In this document: positions 18,237-33,453 of the stretch, piece after piece
How positions within the stretch are numbered: position 1 is the stretch's first letter
How the letters are laid out: the number at the start of each line of letters is the position of its first letter
Assembly (NCBI GenBank): GCA_903875225.1
Contig: CAIQVJ010000007.1
Span: forward strand, 89,795-153,794
Source: an uncultured Pseudomonadota bacterium
GTDB taxonomy: Bacteria; Myxococcota_A; UBA796; SXON01
DNA: 64,000 nucleotides
Reading direction: 5' to 3'
Notes under the pieces: model-generated
Database searches by the model: none
The model's input: the letters and a program-made list of their open reading frames with translations, nothing else
Told to the model about the DNA's origin: nothing
Position numbers and translations under genes: made by a program

Positions 18237-18929
18237 CTACATTCCCCGCTCGTAGGATGAGAGCAGGCGCCCACCGCCCTCGTCCACCAGCCCGACGCCC
18301 CCGGCGAACCCGAGGCTGGCTCCGGGCGTATAGGTGATCCGGAAGCCGTCGAAGCTCCCGGCGGGGGTGTCGATCGACCCCGCCGCGGCGGATCCGGCGA
18401 TCGACCATTCGATCGTGGAGTCCTGCAGGACCGCGCCGTCGGACCGGGTCACTGTGAGATGCACGCTCCCGACGGTGCTGAACTGGGGCGTTGCCGCCGG
18501 ATCGGCTGGAACGAACAACATCGGCGGGTCGTACACGAGCACGTCGGTAGCCGTGGGATCGGAGCTGTCGGCGTGCTCCGTGCCGAGCAGCGACACGCCG
18601 CTCACGTCGTCCATGTAGTAGACCGTCGAGGAGTCCGAGATCCCGCCCGTGGCGTTCGAATTCCACTCCGAGACCCCCCAACAGTCCACGCCCTCGAAGG
18701 TCGTCGCCCCCATCGTGACCCGGTGCTCGGCGCCGCCGTCTGCCGTGTCGTAGGACCATGACCATCCCGTCCCGAGCGGGTAGTAGTCGTCGCCCTCCCC
18801 GACGAGCCCGGTGTCTCCGCGGCGGGAGTCGCGCGAGGACGAGTCGTGAAAGCCGGTCTCGCCGGGGGGCCGGACGTGGTGACAGCCGAGGAGCACGAGC
18901 GCGAGCAGGACCACGCCGCGCGAGGTCAA
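18237..18929 (-). CDS. Lipoprotein of unknown function, coupled to the degenerate GGDEF protein
   Basis: This is a 230-residue predicted lipoprotein starting from a TTG (TSRGVVLLALVLLGC, lipobox LLGC). That TTG overlaps the upstream stop as TTGA. After the Cys is an Asp/Ser/Thr-rich linker (RRGDTGLVGEGDD), then a beta-rich domain ending in PAGSFDGFRITYTPG and a GVGLV motif. The C-terminal half resembles the lipoprotein at 55140-55835 (shared PPMLxxPAD and PAGxxDxxxITYTP), so the two are probably paralogs. Function is unknown. Translational coupling suggests a role with the upstream regulatory protein. Confidence 0.75.
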   Translation of the reverse strand: MTSRGVVLLALVLLGCHHVRPPGETGFHDSSSRDSRRGDTGLVGEGDDYYPLGTGWSWSYDTADGGAEHRVTMGATTFEGVDCWGVSEWNSNATGGISDSSTVYYMDDVSGVSLLGTEHADSSDPTATDVLVYDPPMLFVPADPAATPQFSTVGSVHLTVTRSDGAVLQDSTIEWSIAGSAAAGSIDTPAGSFDGFRITYTPGASLGFAGGVGLVDEGGGRLLSSYERGM

Positions 18930-20428
18930 GACCCGCCGCTCGTCTCGTCGTAGCCGAGCGCCCGGGCCTTCACGAGCTCGCGATCCGCGCGCTGGAGCAC
19001 GTCCTCGAAGCCCTCGGAGCTGTCCGCCACCCCGGCACAGAGCGTGAGGGACGCCAGGGCGGGACGCACGGAGAGCCGCTCCTTGAACCGGGCGCGGACG
19101 GCTGCGAGCCGCACGCGACCGTCCCGCGCCGTGCATCCGGGCAGGAGACCCGCGAAGCCCGAGGGGCCGACATGGCCGACGGAGTCGGTCTCCCGCAGCC
19201 CGTCCCGCATCGCGAGCGCCAGGCACCGCTCGGCGAACACGGCCGTGCCGTCGCCCCGTTGACGGCGGACCTCGCCGATCCGGTCGACCTCGGAGCGGAG
19301 CACGCAAAGCGGCGCGCGAAACCGGCGCGCCGCCGCGATCTCCCTGTCAGCAGCGCGGAGCAGGGATGCGCGGGAGAGCGCGCCGGTCTCGTGCTCCACG
19401 TCGCGCAGCGCTCGCTCGCGACGCGCCCGCTCGAGCAACGCATTCACACGCGCGCGGATCGGGGCCGGACCCAGGTCGAGGCGCAGGACGGCCTCGGCGT
19501 CCGTGAGCAGCCCCTTCGACTCGGCCCGCGCGTCGTCGACGACCAGCACCCGAGGCACGTCGCCATGCCGGTGGTGCGCCCGCAGCACGCTCACGAGGTC
19601 CATCGCCTGCAACCGCCGCAGGTCCGAACAGATCGCGATCATGTCCGGCAGCGACTCGTCGAGCGCCGCCAGCAGGTCCATCTCCTCACCGATCGCCACG
19701 ACGCGCGCGGGATCCCCAATCAGCAGGGCCCCGACGGTGCTCGCGGTCTCCCGCGTCTGCGCGATCACCGCGACCCGATACCCGCCCTGGGCGCTGGCCG
19801 TGAGCCGCGCGCGAATGCTCGGCAGCGCCTCTCGCAGGTCGAGCGGGAGCGGAAGGTACCCGGCGGCCCCGAGGCGTGCCGCGAGCAGCCGGTCTGCGAG
19901 ATCCCTCGTCTCGCCGTACACGTAGAGCGGCACCCCGCGCACCTCGGCGGCCTCGAGCGCCAGGGAGTCGAGCGACGCGCACGGGATGAGCATGGCGGCT
20001 GGCGAATCGACCCGGGCCAGCGCCACCGCCTCGTCCGGACTGTGGACGATGCGCACGACGACCGCGAGGCCTTCGGACTGGTGGCGCAGGCGCGACTCGG
20101 TCGGCCCTCCGGCGACGACCACGATCAGCGGGCGCAGCACGGGTGCGACTCCGTCGAGGCTACGGCACTGCTCGAGCAGCGTGTCGAGTGCTCCCGCGCC
20201 GTGCCCCCCTTCGGCGGCCGCGATTGCCTCCGCGCTGGCCTGCTCCACCTCGATGAGACCCAGGGAGTGCGCCGTCAGCCGGATCCGCGTGAGGGTCTCC
20301 ACCAGCGCTTCGAGCAGGTCGGGGTCCTTTCGAGCGTCGCGCCACAACTCCCGAGCCTCCAGCGTCTGCCGGTGGAGCACCGTGGCGAAGCTGCCCCGCA
20401 GGCGCTCGTTTTCAGCAAGTACGCTCAC
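18926..20428 (-). CDS. Response-regulator-like protein with degenerate GGDEF C-terminus
   Basis: This is a 500-residue soluble protein. The N-terminal part is helical. The middle holds one or two segments resembling receiver folds (PLIVVVAGG..., RVAVIAQTRET..., VLVVDDARA). The C-terminus, from GALSRASLLRAADREIAAARR, follows the GGDEF fold. The catalytic GGDEF position reads GPSGF, so diguanylate cyclase activity is not expected; it could be an allosteric or scaffold domain. The GTG start is chosen because GAGG lies 5 nt upstream. Longer starts overlap the divergent tlyA. Its stop overlaps the lipoprotein start. Confidence 0.7.
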   Translation of the reverse strand: MSVLAENERLRGSFATVLHRQTLEARELWRDARKDPDLLEALVETLTRIRLTAHSLGLIEVEQASAEAIAAAEGGHGAGALDTLLEQCRSLDGVAPVLRPLIVVVAGGPTESRLRHQSEGLAVVVRIVHSPDEAVALARVDSPAAMLIPCASLDSLALEAAEVRGVPLYVYGETRDLADRLLAARLGAAGYLPLPLDLREALPSIRARLTASAQGGYRVAVIAQTRETASTVGALLIGDPARVVAIGEEMDLLAALDESLPDMIAICSDLRRLQAMDLVSVLRAHHRHGDVPRVLVVDDARAESKGLLTDAEAVLRLDLGPAPIRARVNALLERARRERALRDVEHETGALSRASLLRAADREIAAARRFRAPLCVLRSEVDRIGEVRRQRGDGTAVFAERCLALAMRDGLRETDSVGHVGPSGFAGLLPGCTARDGRVRLAAVRARFKERLSVRPALASLTLCAGVADSSEGFEDVLQRADRELVKARALGYDETSGGS

Positions 20429-20489
20429 GACTACCTCGGGAGCTACGGTAACCGGGATAGCGGCCGGTTGTGCGATGCAGTTGCTGACC

Positions 20490-21227
20490 ATGCGAAAGCC
20501 ACGCAAGCTGCGGCTCGACGAAGCGCTCGTGGAGCACGGACTCGCCCCCACCGTGGAGCGGGCGCGCGCCGAGATCCTCGCGGGAAACGTGCTCGTGGAC
20601 GAGGAGCCCCGCAACTGCGCCTCCGACCGCGTCACAGGCCAGCAGGCGCTCCGGCTGCGTTCTGCACCCCAGCCGTTCGTGAGCCGAGCGGGCGGCAAGC
20701 TCGACGCCGCGCTGCAGGACTTCGGCGTCGACGTGCGGGATCGCGTCGTCGCTGATCTGGGCGCGAGCACCGGGGGGTTCACCGACTGCCTGCTCCAACG
20801 AGGCGCGCGCCGCGTCTACGCCATCGACGTCGGGTACAACCAGCTCGCCTGGAAGCTGCGGCAGGACGTGCGGGTCGTCGTGATGGAGCGGACGAACGCC
20901 CGAACCCTGGAGTCCCTGCCGGAGCCGGTCAGCCTGGTGGTCGGCGACCTCTCGTTCATCTCCTTGAGCCAGATCCTCCCCACGGTCGCGCGGCTGCTGG
21001 CCGGCGCCGGGGACGCCGTCCTCCTGATCAAGCCGCAGTTCGAGGCGGCGCGGGGCGCGCTCGGCCCGGGCGGCAACCTGCCGGAGGGACACGCCCGGGA
21101 TCTGGCGATCGAGTCCGTGCTGGCTGACGCGCGCGCAGAAGGGTTCACGGTGGTGGCCGTGGCGCAGAGCACGGTCCCCGGTGCGCGGGCGAAAAACGTG
21201 GAGGCACTGGTGCACCTCCGGCCGTGA
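20490..21227 (+). CDS. tlyA: TlyA-family rRNA 2'-O-methyltransferase (hemolysin A family)
   Basis: The 245-residue protein has an N-terminal S4 RNA-binding domain (about 1-60, RKLRLDEALVEHG...VLVDEE). It also has an FtsJ-like SAM methyltransferase domain with motif I DLGASTGGF at 89-97, VGDLSFISL, and LLIKPQFE. Known TlyA proteins methylate 16S and 23S rRNA 2'-OH groups; which target applies here cannot be read. The ATG at 20490 is chosen over one 15 nt upstream because RKLRLDE is the usual N-terminus. It is divergent from the GGDEF-like gene with only about 60 bp between. Confidence 0.93.
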   Translation: MRKPRKLRLDEALVEHGLAPTVERARAEILAGNVLVDEEPRNCASDRVTGQQALRLRSAPQPFVSRAGGKLDAALQDFGVDVRDRVVADLGASTGGFTDCLLQRGARRVYAIDVGYNQLAWKLRQDVRVVVMERTNARTLESLPEPVSLVVGDLSFISLSQILPTVARLLAGAGDAVLLIKPQFEAARGALGPGGNLPEGHARDLAIESVLADARAEGFTVVAVAQSTVPGARAKNVEALVHLRP

Positions 21228-21273
21228 CGCCGCCGTGACATCGGCCGCTTAGCCGGATCCGCCCGGAGTCCGC

Positions 21274-22020
21274 GTGCGCATCCTTGGCAGTCTCCTACGA
21301 TTCTCCGTGGGCCTGGTCTACATGGCCATCGCAGTGGCGGTGTTCATGGTGGTCTGCCTGCTGGTGGCCCCCTGGCGGGGCCTGCGGATCCGCGCGTGCA
21401 ACATCTACGGGCACATCAGCGGACGGGTGTGCCTGTGGCTCGCCTCCGCGACGGTCACGAACCCCGCCGAGGTGAAGGCGCGCGCCGAGAAGTTCTACCC
21501 CGCGATCTACGTCTCCAACCACACAAGCGCGCTCGACATCTTCATAGGCATCTGGCTCGCGCCGATCGGCGTGGTCGGAATCGCCAAGAAGGAGGTGGTC
21601 TGGTACCCCTTCTTCGGTCAGCTCTACGCGATCTCCGGCCACCTCCTCATCGACCGCAGCAACCGGGCCAACGCCGTGGAAGCGCTGTCCGGGCTGGCAA
21701 AGGCCATCCAGCGCTACAACCTCTCGGTGTGGATGTGGCCGGAAGGCACGCGCTCCCGGGACGGGCGGCTCCGGCCGTTCAAGAAGGGGTTCGCCCACCT
21801 CGCGCTGGCCACGAAGCTGCCCATCGTTCCGGTCGTGGTGAGCGGTGCCCACAGGAGCTGGCGAAAGGGCTCCTTGATCCTGGAGCCGACGACGATCGGG
21901 CTCCAGGTGCTGGACCCGATCCCCACCACCGACTGGACGCTCGAGAACCTCGACCAGAAGATCGAGCTCGTTCATCAGCGCTTCCTGGACGCCCTCCCCG
22001 CCGACCAGAGGCCCACGTGA
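21274..22020 (+). CDS. plsC: 1-acyl-sn-glycerol-3-phosphate acyltransferase (PlsC-like)
   Basis: This is a 248-residue membrane-associated acyltransferase of phospholipid synthesis, making phosphatidate from lysophosphatidate. An N-terminal hydrophobic helix (about 9-34) precedes the catalytic NHTSALD motif (His83, Asp88, the HX4D pair), FGQLYAISGHLLIDR, and the EGTRSRDG motif near 157. Length is typical of PlsC. The start is GTG. The stop overlaps the next gene (GTGA), so the DUF2817 gene is coupled to it. Confidence 0.9.
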   Translation: MRILGSLLRFSVGLVYMAIAVAVFMVVCLLVAPWRGLRIRACNIYGHISGRVCLWLASATVTNPAEVKARAEKFYPAIYVSNHTSALDIFIGIWLAPIGVVGIAKKEVVWYPFFGQLYAISGHLLIDRSNRANAVEALSGLAKAIQRYNLSVWMWPEGTRSRDGRLRPFKKGFAHLALATKLPIVPVVVSGAHRSWRKGSLILEPTTIGLQVLDPIPTTDWTLENLDQKIELVHQRFLDALPADQRPT

Positions 22021-23054
22021 GCTTCTCCAAGGACTACTTCACGGCCCGGGACCGGTTCCGAGCTGCCACCGCCGGCCTGCCTGGAGCAAAGGGCGCCATC
22101 GAGGTCGTGGACGGGCTCACCATCGACTGGGCCTGGGCCGGCCCGCCGGTCGTGGACCGCGCCCTGGTGTTCACCAGCGGGGTGCACGGCATCGAGGGCT
22201 TCGCCGGCTCTGCCGTCCAGTTGGACCTGCTCGCCCGCGGAGTCACCCTGCCGACGCTGATGGTGCACGTGGTGAACCCCTGGGGCATGGCGAACTGGCG
22301 CCGGTTCAACGAGAGCAACGTCGATCTGAACCGCAACTTCCTGCCCCCGGGGGCTGTGTACAAGACCGACGACCCGACCTACGCCCGCGTGGACGGCCTG
22401 CTCAACCCCCAGAGCCCCCCGGGGGGCTTCGAGTTCTTCTGGCCCAACATCGCCTGGGTGGTCGCACGATACGGCTGGCAGACGCTCAAGAACGCCGTGG
22501 TGGGCGGCCAGCACCAGAACCCCAGGGGCCTGTTCTTCGGCGGCGAGCGGTTGGAGAAGGGGCCCGCGGGGCTCCTCCCCGTGCTCGACGAGCAGCTCGG
22601 CGGACTGCAACGGGTCGTGCACATCGACCTGCACTCCGGCCTCGGGAAGTTCGGCGGGCGCACCCTCCTGCTGGAGGGCAAGTCCACGCCCGAACAGATG
22701 GCCCGCGCCCGCGCGGCGTTCGGCACCGAGATCAAGGGCTGGGACGCGAGCAACACGCACGCCTACGAGATCCGCGGGGGGCTCCTCGGCGAGGTGATGC
22801 GCAGGTTGGTGGGCGTGCGGTATGACGGGTTCACCTGCGAGTTCGGGTCACTCGCGAACCTCGCGGTGTTGGTGCGCCTGCGGAACGAGAACCGCCTGCA
22901 CCACTGGGGCAACCTGCCGGCCGGCAGCATCGATCACTGGGCCAAGGCGGGCGTGCGCGAAGCGTTCGCACCGATGGATCCGGCGTGGGAGAGCGCAGTG
23001 CTGGCGCACGGACCCGAGCTGTACAAGGCCGCAGTGGCGATGTTGGGGAGCTAG
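22017..23054 (+). CDS. DUF2817-family protein, M14 carboxypeptidase-like
   Basis: The 345-residue protein matches the DUF2817 pattern. TSGVHGIEGFAGSAVQ carries a zinc-ligand-type His/Glu pair, VNPWGMANWRRFNESNVDLNRNF follows, and HIDLHSGLG and the YDGFTCEFG element come later. This is a M14 metallocarboxypeptidase-like scaffold, so a hydrolytic role on a peptide or amide substrate is likely but unproven. The GTG start overlaps the plsC stop. No signal peptide is seen, so it should be cytoplasmic. Confidence 0.82.
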   Translation: MSFSKDYFTARDRFRAATAGLPGAKGAIEVVDGLTIDWAWAGPPVVDRALVFTSGVHGIEGFAGSAVQLDLLARGVTLPTLMVHVVNPWGMANWRRFNESNVDLNRNFLPPGAVYKTDDPTYARVDGLLNPQSPPGGFEFFWPNIAWVVARYGWQTLKNAVVGGQHQNPRGLFFGGERLEKGPAGLLPVLDEQLGGLQRVVHIDLHSGLGKFGGRTLLLEGKSTPEQMARARAAFGTEIKGWDASNTHAYEIRGGLLGEVMRRLVGVRYDGFTCEFGSLANLAVLVRLRNENRLHHWGNLPAGSIDHWAKAGVREAFAPMDPAWESAVLAHGPELYKAAVAMLGS

Positions 23055-23087
23055 GTTGGCGTGACGGGGATGGCGATGGGAGACGCG

Positions 23088-23876
23088 ATGAGAGACCTTG
23101 TCGGCAAATGGGCGATGGTGACCGGAGCCTCCAGCGGGCTCGGGGTCGACTTCGCGAGGCTGCTCGCGGAGCGGGGCGCGAACCTCGTGCTGGTGGCGCG
23201 CCGCGCGCCTGAGCTGGAGTCGCTCGCCGCGGAGCTGAAGCAGGCGTACGGCACCCAGAGCCAGGTCCTGCCGATGGATCTGGCGCAACCCGGAGTCGGG
23301 GCCAGGCTCCGGGCGAGGCTGGACGAGGCCGGGGTCGCCGTGGATGTGCTGGTGAACAACGCAGGCTACGGCCTGCATGGCGAGCTCCTCCAGCAGCCCC
23401 TCGAGCGGACGCTCGACATGCTCCAGCTCGACGTGATGAGCCTCACGGAGCTCACCCACGTGTTCGCCAGCGACATGGTCCGCAGGGGCGGCGGCCAGAT
23501 CCTGCTGATCGCCTCGATCGGCGCGTTCCAGGCTACCCCAACGTACGCGGCGTACTCCGCCGGCAAGGCCTATGTGCTGATGCTCGGCGAGGCGCTGCAC
23601 GAGGAGCTCAAGCCGCACCACGTCACCGTCACGACCCTCTCCCCGGGGGTGACGAGGACCGGGTTCTTCGAGGTCGCGGGGCAGAAGACGAACGCGCTCC
23701 AGCGGATGGCCATGATGGAGAGCCGCGCCGTGGCGCAGATCGGGCTGGCGGCCCTGAAGGCGGGGCGTCCCTCGGTGGTGGCGGGGTTCATGAACGCGCT
23801 CACCGTGTTCCTGGTCCGCTTCACCCCGCGCTGGTTGCAGCCCCGGCTCGCACGGGCCGCGATGAAGAGCGACTGA
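23088..23876 (+). CDS. Short-chain dehydrogenase/reductase (classical SDR)
   Basis: The 262-residue NAD(P)-dependent oxidoreductase has the cofactor motif TGASSGLG at about 10-17, an Arg-Arg pair after beta-2 (VARRAP), which favours NADP, NNAG, and a YSAGK catalytic motif. It ends in a basic hydrophobic tail (VFLVRFTPRWLQPRLARAAMK) that could dock on the membrane. The ATG at 23088 with GGGAG 7 nt upstream is preferred over in-frame GTG 23061 and ATG 23070. The substrate cannot be predicted. It follows the DUF2817 gene and may be in the same transcript. Confidence 0.88.
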   Translation: MRDLVGKWAMVTGASSGLGVDFARLLAERGANLVLVARRAPELESLAAELKQAYGTQSQVLPMDLAQPGVGARLRARLDEAGVAVDVLVNNAGYGLHGELLQQPLERTLDMLQLDVMSLTELTHVFASDMVRRGGGQILLIASIGAFQATPTYAAYSAGKAYVLMLGEALHEELKPHHVTVTTLSPGVTRTGFFEVAGQKTNALQRMAMMESRAVAQIGLAALKAGRPSVVAGFMNALTVFLVRFTPRWLQPRLARAAMKSD

Positions 23877-23915
23877 GCCGCGCCGACCGGGGAGGAAAGC
23901 AGGCCGCCGCCCCGC

Positions 23916-24605
23916 TCACCCACGTCTCAGCCACACGCCATCGGCCTTCACCTCGTGGGGGGTGTAGTTTGCCTTGTAGTTCAGGTGGCTGCAGTCCCGC
24001 ACATAGTAGCCGAGGTAGTACCACTCGAACCCGGAGAGCTTGCACCACGCGAGCTCCCACAGCACCGAGTACACCCCCAGCGAGCGCCGGGACTCCTCGG
24101 GGTCGAAGTAGTGGTACACGCTCGACGCCGCGCGCGCCCCGAGATCGAGCACGGACACCGCGACCAGCCGGTGATCCACCCGGAACTGCACCTCCACGGT
24201 CTCTGCACAGCTGTCCACGAGCCAGCGCTGGTAGCTCTCCTCGGTGAGGGCCTCCCCCGACCGGGACAGCCCCCGGGAGAGCTTGTGCCGGTTGTAGAGG
24301 TCCAGGTGCTCTGGCGTGCACTGTGGCTGCACCACCTGGACGACCACATCCGGGTTGCGCTTGAGGCTACGCCGCTGGGAGGTGTTGGGCACGAATTCGG
24401 CCGTTGGAATCCGGATCGGCAGGCACTCGGCGCAGGTGCCGCAGGTCGCCCGGTACAGGAACCGCCCCGACCGGCGATCCCCCTCCTCCAACAGGCGATC
24501 GAACTCCGCCGGCAGGAGCTTGCGACCGGGCATGCGCAGCGGCAGCCGTGCCATGCGGTCCGGCAGGTAGGGACAGGGCTCCGGCTGATCCCAGATGACG
24601 CGCAT
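23916..24605 (-). CDS. bpt: Aspartate/glutamate leucyltransferase (Bpt), N-end rule
   Basis: This 229-residue protein belongs to the arginyl/leucyl-tRNA-protein transferase family. Bpt adds Leu from Leu-tRNA to proteins with N-terminal Asp or Glu, marking them for ClpAP through ClpS. It has the N-terminal CGTCAECLPIRIP Cys cluster (about 55-66), an RSLKRN motif and the C-terminal FEWYYLGYYVRDC plus NYKANYTP block. The ATG is chosen because GGAG is 5 nt upstream; GTG 24611 is an alternative. It lies 25 bp downstream of the lectin/MopE lipoprotein gene. Confidence 0.9.
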   Translation of the reverse strand: MRVIWDQPEPCPYLPDRMARLPLRMPGRKLLPAEFDRLLEEGDRRSGRFLYRATCGTCAECLPIRIPTAEFVPNTSQRRSLKRNPDVVVQVVQPQCTPEHLDLYNRHKLSRGLSRSGEALTEESYQRWLVDSCAETVEVQFRVDHRLVAVSVLDLGARAASSVYHYFDPEESRRSLGVYSVLWELAWCKLSGFEWYYLGYYVRDCSHLNYKANYTPHEVKADGVWLRRG

Positions 24606-24630
24606 CAGCACTCCGGCAGGAGCAGGAAGA

Positions 24631-25881
<1,251 letters not shown>

Positions 25882-25911
25882 GACCGGGAGCGTATCGCGT
25901 GGGCGGGGTCG

Positions 25912-25923
25912 GGCCTCGAGGCC
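25912..25923. promoter_or_regulatory. GC palindrome in the divergent gap between two MopE-repeat genes
   Basis: GGCCTCGAGGCC is a perfect 12-bp palindrome. It lies near the middle of the 115-bp region between the lectin/MopE gene (start 25881, minus) and the giant gene (start 25997, plus). Flanks GGGCGGGG and CCCCGTCCC extend it imperfectly. It could be a shared operator or a cruciform or hairpin. No canonical promoter is convincing in this very GC-rich gap. Confidence 0.3.
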
Positions 25924-25996
25924 ACGCCCCGTCCCTTTTCCCTCCCCGAAGGCCGGCCCCGCTCCGATCCCCCCGGCTCTCTGGTACCATCCCACC

Positions 25997-31534
<5,538 letters not shown>

Positions 31535-31545
31535 GCGGCGCACCG

Positions 31546-32136
31546 ATGATCGCCATGCTCCTGGCCGGCGCCGCCCTCGCGGGGACACCGGTCGATGTGT
31601 CATCCCAGGTCAAGCATGCCCGGGCTGGGGAGGTCCTGGCGATCGCCGGGCCACCCGTGATGGTGGGCGGGGGGCTCCTGCTTGCCGATGGCGCGTTGAA
31701 CGAAGAGGTTGCGCCGCTCGCGCTCGGCGGCGGGCTGGCGACCATCGGTACTGCCGGCACATTCGCGGGTGTGCCGATGATCGCTGGAGGTTCGTTGCGA
31801 GCGCGGCGCCTGCTGCTCGACGATGGCATCCGCGTGTCCCCAGCCCTCGGGCGGACGTCCTGGGGACTCTGGGCAGGGTCGATGGGTCTCTCCGCCCTCG
31901 CGTTCAGCCTCGCGGTCGCCGACATCCCCACCAGCCCAGCGGAGAAGGACGTGCTCGCCGTCTCGATTCCCAGCCTCTACGTGGGCTCGATCGTCACGGC
32001 CACGATGCAGCTGCACAGCATCGTGGCCGCAGCGCCTGCGGGGGCACCCCGGAGCGACCGCCCGAGCGCGGTCTGGGGGATTGCCCCATGGGCCGACGGG
32101 AGTCATTGCGGGGTTGCGTTCATCGAGATCCGCTGA
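31546..32136 (+). CDS. Small hydrophobic membrane protein of unknown function
   Basis: The 196-residue protein has a cleavable-looking signal (MIAMLLAGAALAG) and three or four further hydrophobic stretches (PPVMVGGGLLLADGAL, LALGGGLATIGTAGTFAGVPMIAGGS, LWAGSMGLSALAFSLAV, LYVGSIVTATMQL). It starts 11 bp after the giant MopE gene and so is probably co-transcribed with it. A terminator-like hairpin follows. No family is recognised. It may assist localisation of the upstream protein, which is inferred only from position. Confidence 0.65.
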   Translation: MIAMLLAGAALAGTPVDVSSQVKHARAGEVLAIAGPPVMVGGGLLLADGALNEEVAPLALGGGLATIGTAGTFAGVPMIAGGSLRARRLLLDDGIRVSPALGRTSWGLWAGSMGLSALAFSLAVADIPTSPAEKDVLAVSIPSLYVGSIVTATMQLHSIVAAAPAGAPRSDRPSAVWGIAPWADGSHCGVAFIEIR

Positions 32137-32258
32137 CGCCCCGCGGTGATGGAGGGCTCGACGGCCGGTCAGCACAGCGGCATTCGCACCCGCGGGTCGG
32201 ACGACCCCGGCCCGCGCCTGACCGAGGTGTGGGATCTCCCACCCCGATCCAGCCGATC

Positions 32259-32288
32259 AGCCCGCTCCTTCCCCCGAAGGAACGGGCT
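32259..32288. terminator. Hairpin terminator between convergent genes
   Basis: AGCCCGCTCCTTC / CCCC / GAAGGAACGGGCT forms a 13-bp stem with one C-A mismatch and a 4-nt loop, followed by a short T run (CTTT) on the plus strand and preceded by limited A content. It sits in the 160-bp gap where the MopE transcript (plus) and the PLP-enzyme/GH1 transcript (minus) converge and can serve both. Confidence 0.55.
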
Positions 32289-32295
32289 TTCGCCG

Positions 32296-33453
32296 TCATC
32301 TCCACCCACCTCGCAACACCTCGGCCAGCCGCTCGTACTCGTCCGGCGTGTTGAAGGCCTGCCCGGAGATGCGCAGCCACACGCGATCGTCGTAGGTCGT
32401 GAACGGGACCTCGATCCGGTGGTCGTCATACATGCGGCGGTTGAGATCCGCGACCTGGCGGTAGTCGCCGGAGAAGGGCTCGGGCCACAAGGTGGCCGCC
32501 ATCGGGCCGTAGAGCAGGGCGTCGTCGGGATGGGGCAGATCGGTGCCGAGCGCCGCCGAGACCAGCGTGCGACCGCGTCGGACGAGCGCGTGGTTGAACG
32601 CTGCGACACCGCCGAGCTCCACGTCCATGCGTCGCCAGAATTCGAGCGCCACCGGGGCCGTCAGGTAGGGCGACGGGTCCATCGTGCCGGTCCAGTCGAA
32701 CTCGGCGCGCAGGCCCTGCCGGTAGCCGTGCGAGATGCACACGGGCGACATCATCTCCCGCCAGGCTTCGGCGACGTGCAGGATCGCGGACCCCTTGGCT
32801 GCGTAGGCCCACTTGTGCAGGTTGGCGACGTAGAAGTCGGCCCCGATCGTCGCCAGGTCGAGAGGCAGCAGGCCGGGGGCGTGCGCGCCGTCCACAAGCA
32901 CGGGGACGCCCTTCCCGTGCAGCTCAGCGACGATCCTGGCGACGGGCAGGACCATCGCCGTGGGCGATGAGACGTGATCGATGACGGCGAGCCGGGTCTT
33001 CGACGTCGCCGCTTCGAGCCAGGGCGTGACCATCTGGTCCGCCCTGTCGAGCGGGAACGGGAGCTTTGCCCACTGAAGCTCCACCCCGTAGCGCTTCGAC
33101 ACCCAGATCGCGGTCTGCTTGACGGCGTTGTACGTCTGATCGGCGAGCAGGATGGCGTCGCCCGGCTGCCACGGGAACGAGCGCAACACCGCGTTCACGC
33201 CCGTCGTCGCGTTCTGTACGAACGCGAGCCCCGCCTCGTCGGCCCCGACGAAGCTCGCGACTGCCGTCCGGGCGGCCGCGATGCGACCGGGAAGCTCCCG
33301 CGCGTGGAACCGCACGGGCTCGGCCTCCATCTCGAGGTGGGTCTGCCGCACGGCGTCGAGCACCACGCGGGGCGTGGCGCCGAAGCTGCCGTTGTTGAGG
33401 AAGGTGACGTCGGGGTCGAGGCCCCAGTGCGCGCGGATCCCGGTCGTGTTCAA
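32296..33453 (-). CDS. Class V PLP-dependent enzyme (isopenicillin N epimerase/cysteine desulfurase-like)
   Basis: This is a 385-residue fold-type I PLP enzyme. It has FLNNGSFGATP near the start, NATTGVNAVLRSF (cofactor phosphate region), DHVSSPTAMVLP, VDGAHAPGLLPLDL (PLP-binding Asp/His) and the Schiff-base Lys in NLHKWAYAAKG. This set matches the isopenicillin-N-epimerase-like branch of class V aminotransferases; the actual substrate is unknown. The TTG start overlaps the GH1 stop as TTGA. The ORF-track extension (His/Arg-rich) is out-of-gene sequence read inside the GH1 gene. Confidence 0.88.
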   Translation of the reverse strand: MNTTGIRAHWGLDPDVTFLNNGSFGATPRVVLDAVRQTHLEMEAEPVRFHARELPGRIAAARTAVASFVGADEAGLAFVQNATTGVNAVLRSFPWQPGDAILLADQTYNAVKQTAIWVSKRYGVELQWAKLPFPLDRADQMVTPWLEAATSKTRLAVIDHVSSPTAMVLPVARIVAELHGKGVPVLVDGAHAPGLLPLDLATIGADFYVANLHKWAYAAKGSAILHVAEAWREMMSPVCISHGYRQGLRAEFDWTGTMDPSPYLTAPVALEFWRRMDVELGGVAAFNHALVRRGRTLVSAALGTDLPHPDDALLYGPMAATLWPEPFSGDYRQVADLNRRMYDDHRIEVPFTTYDDRVWLRISGQAFNTPDEYERLAEVLRGGWR

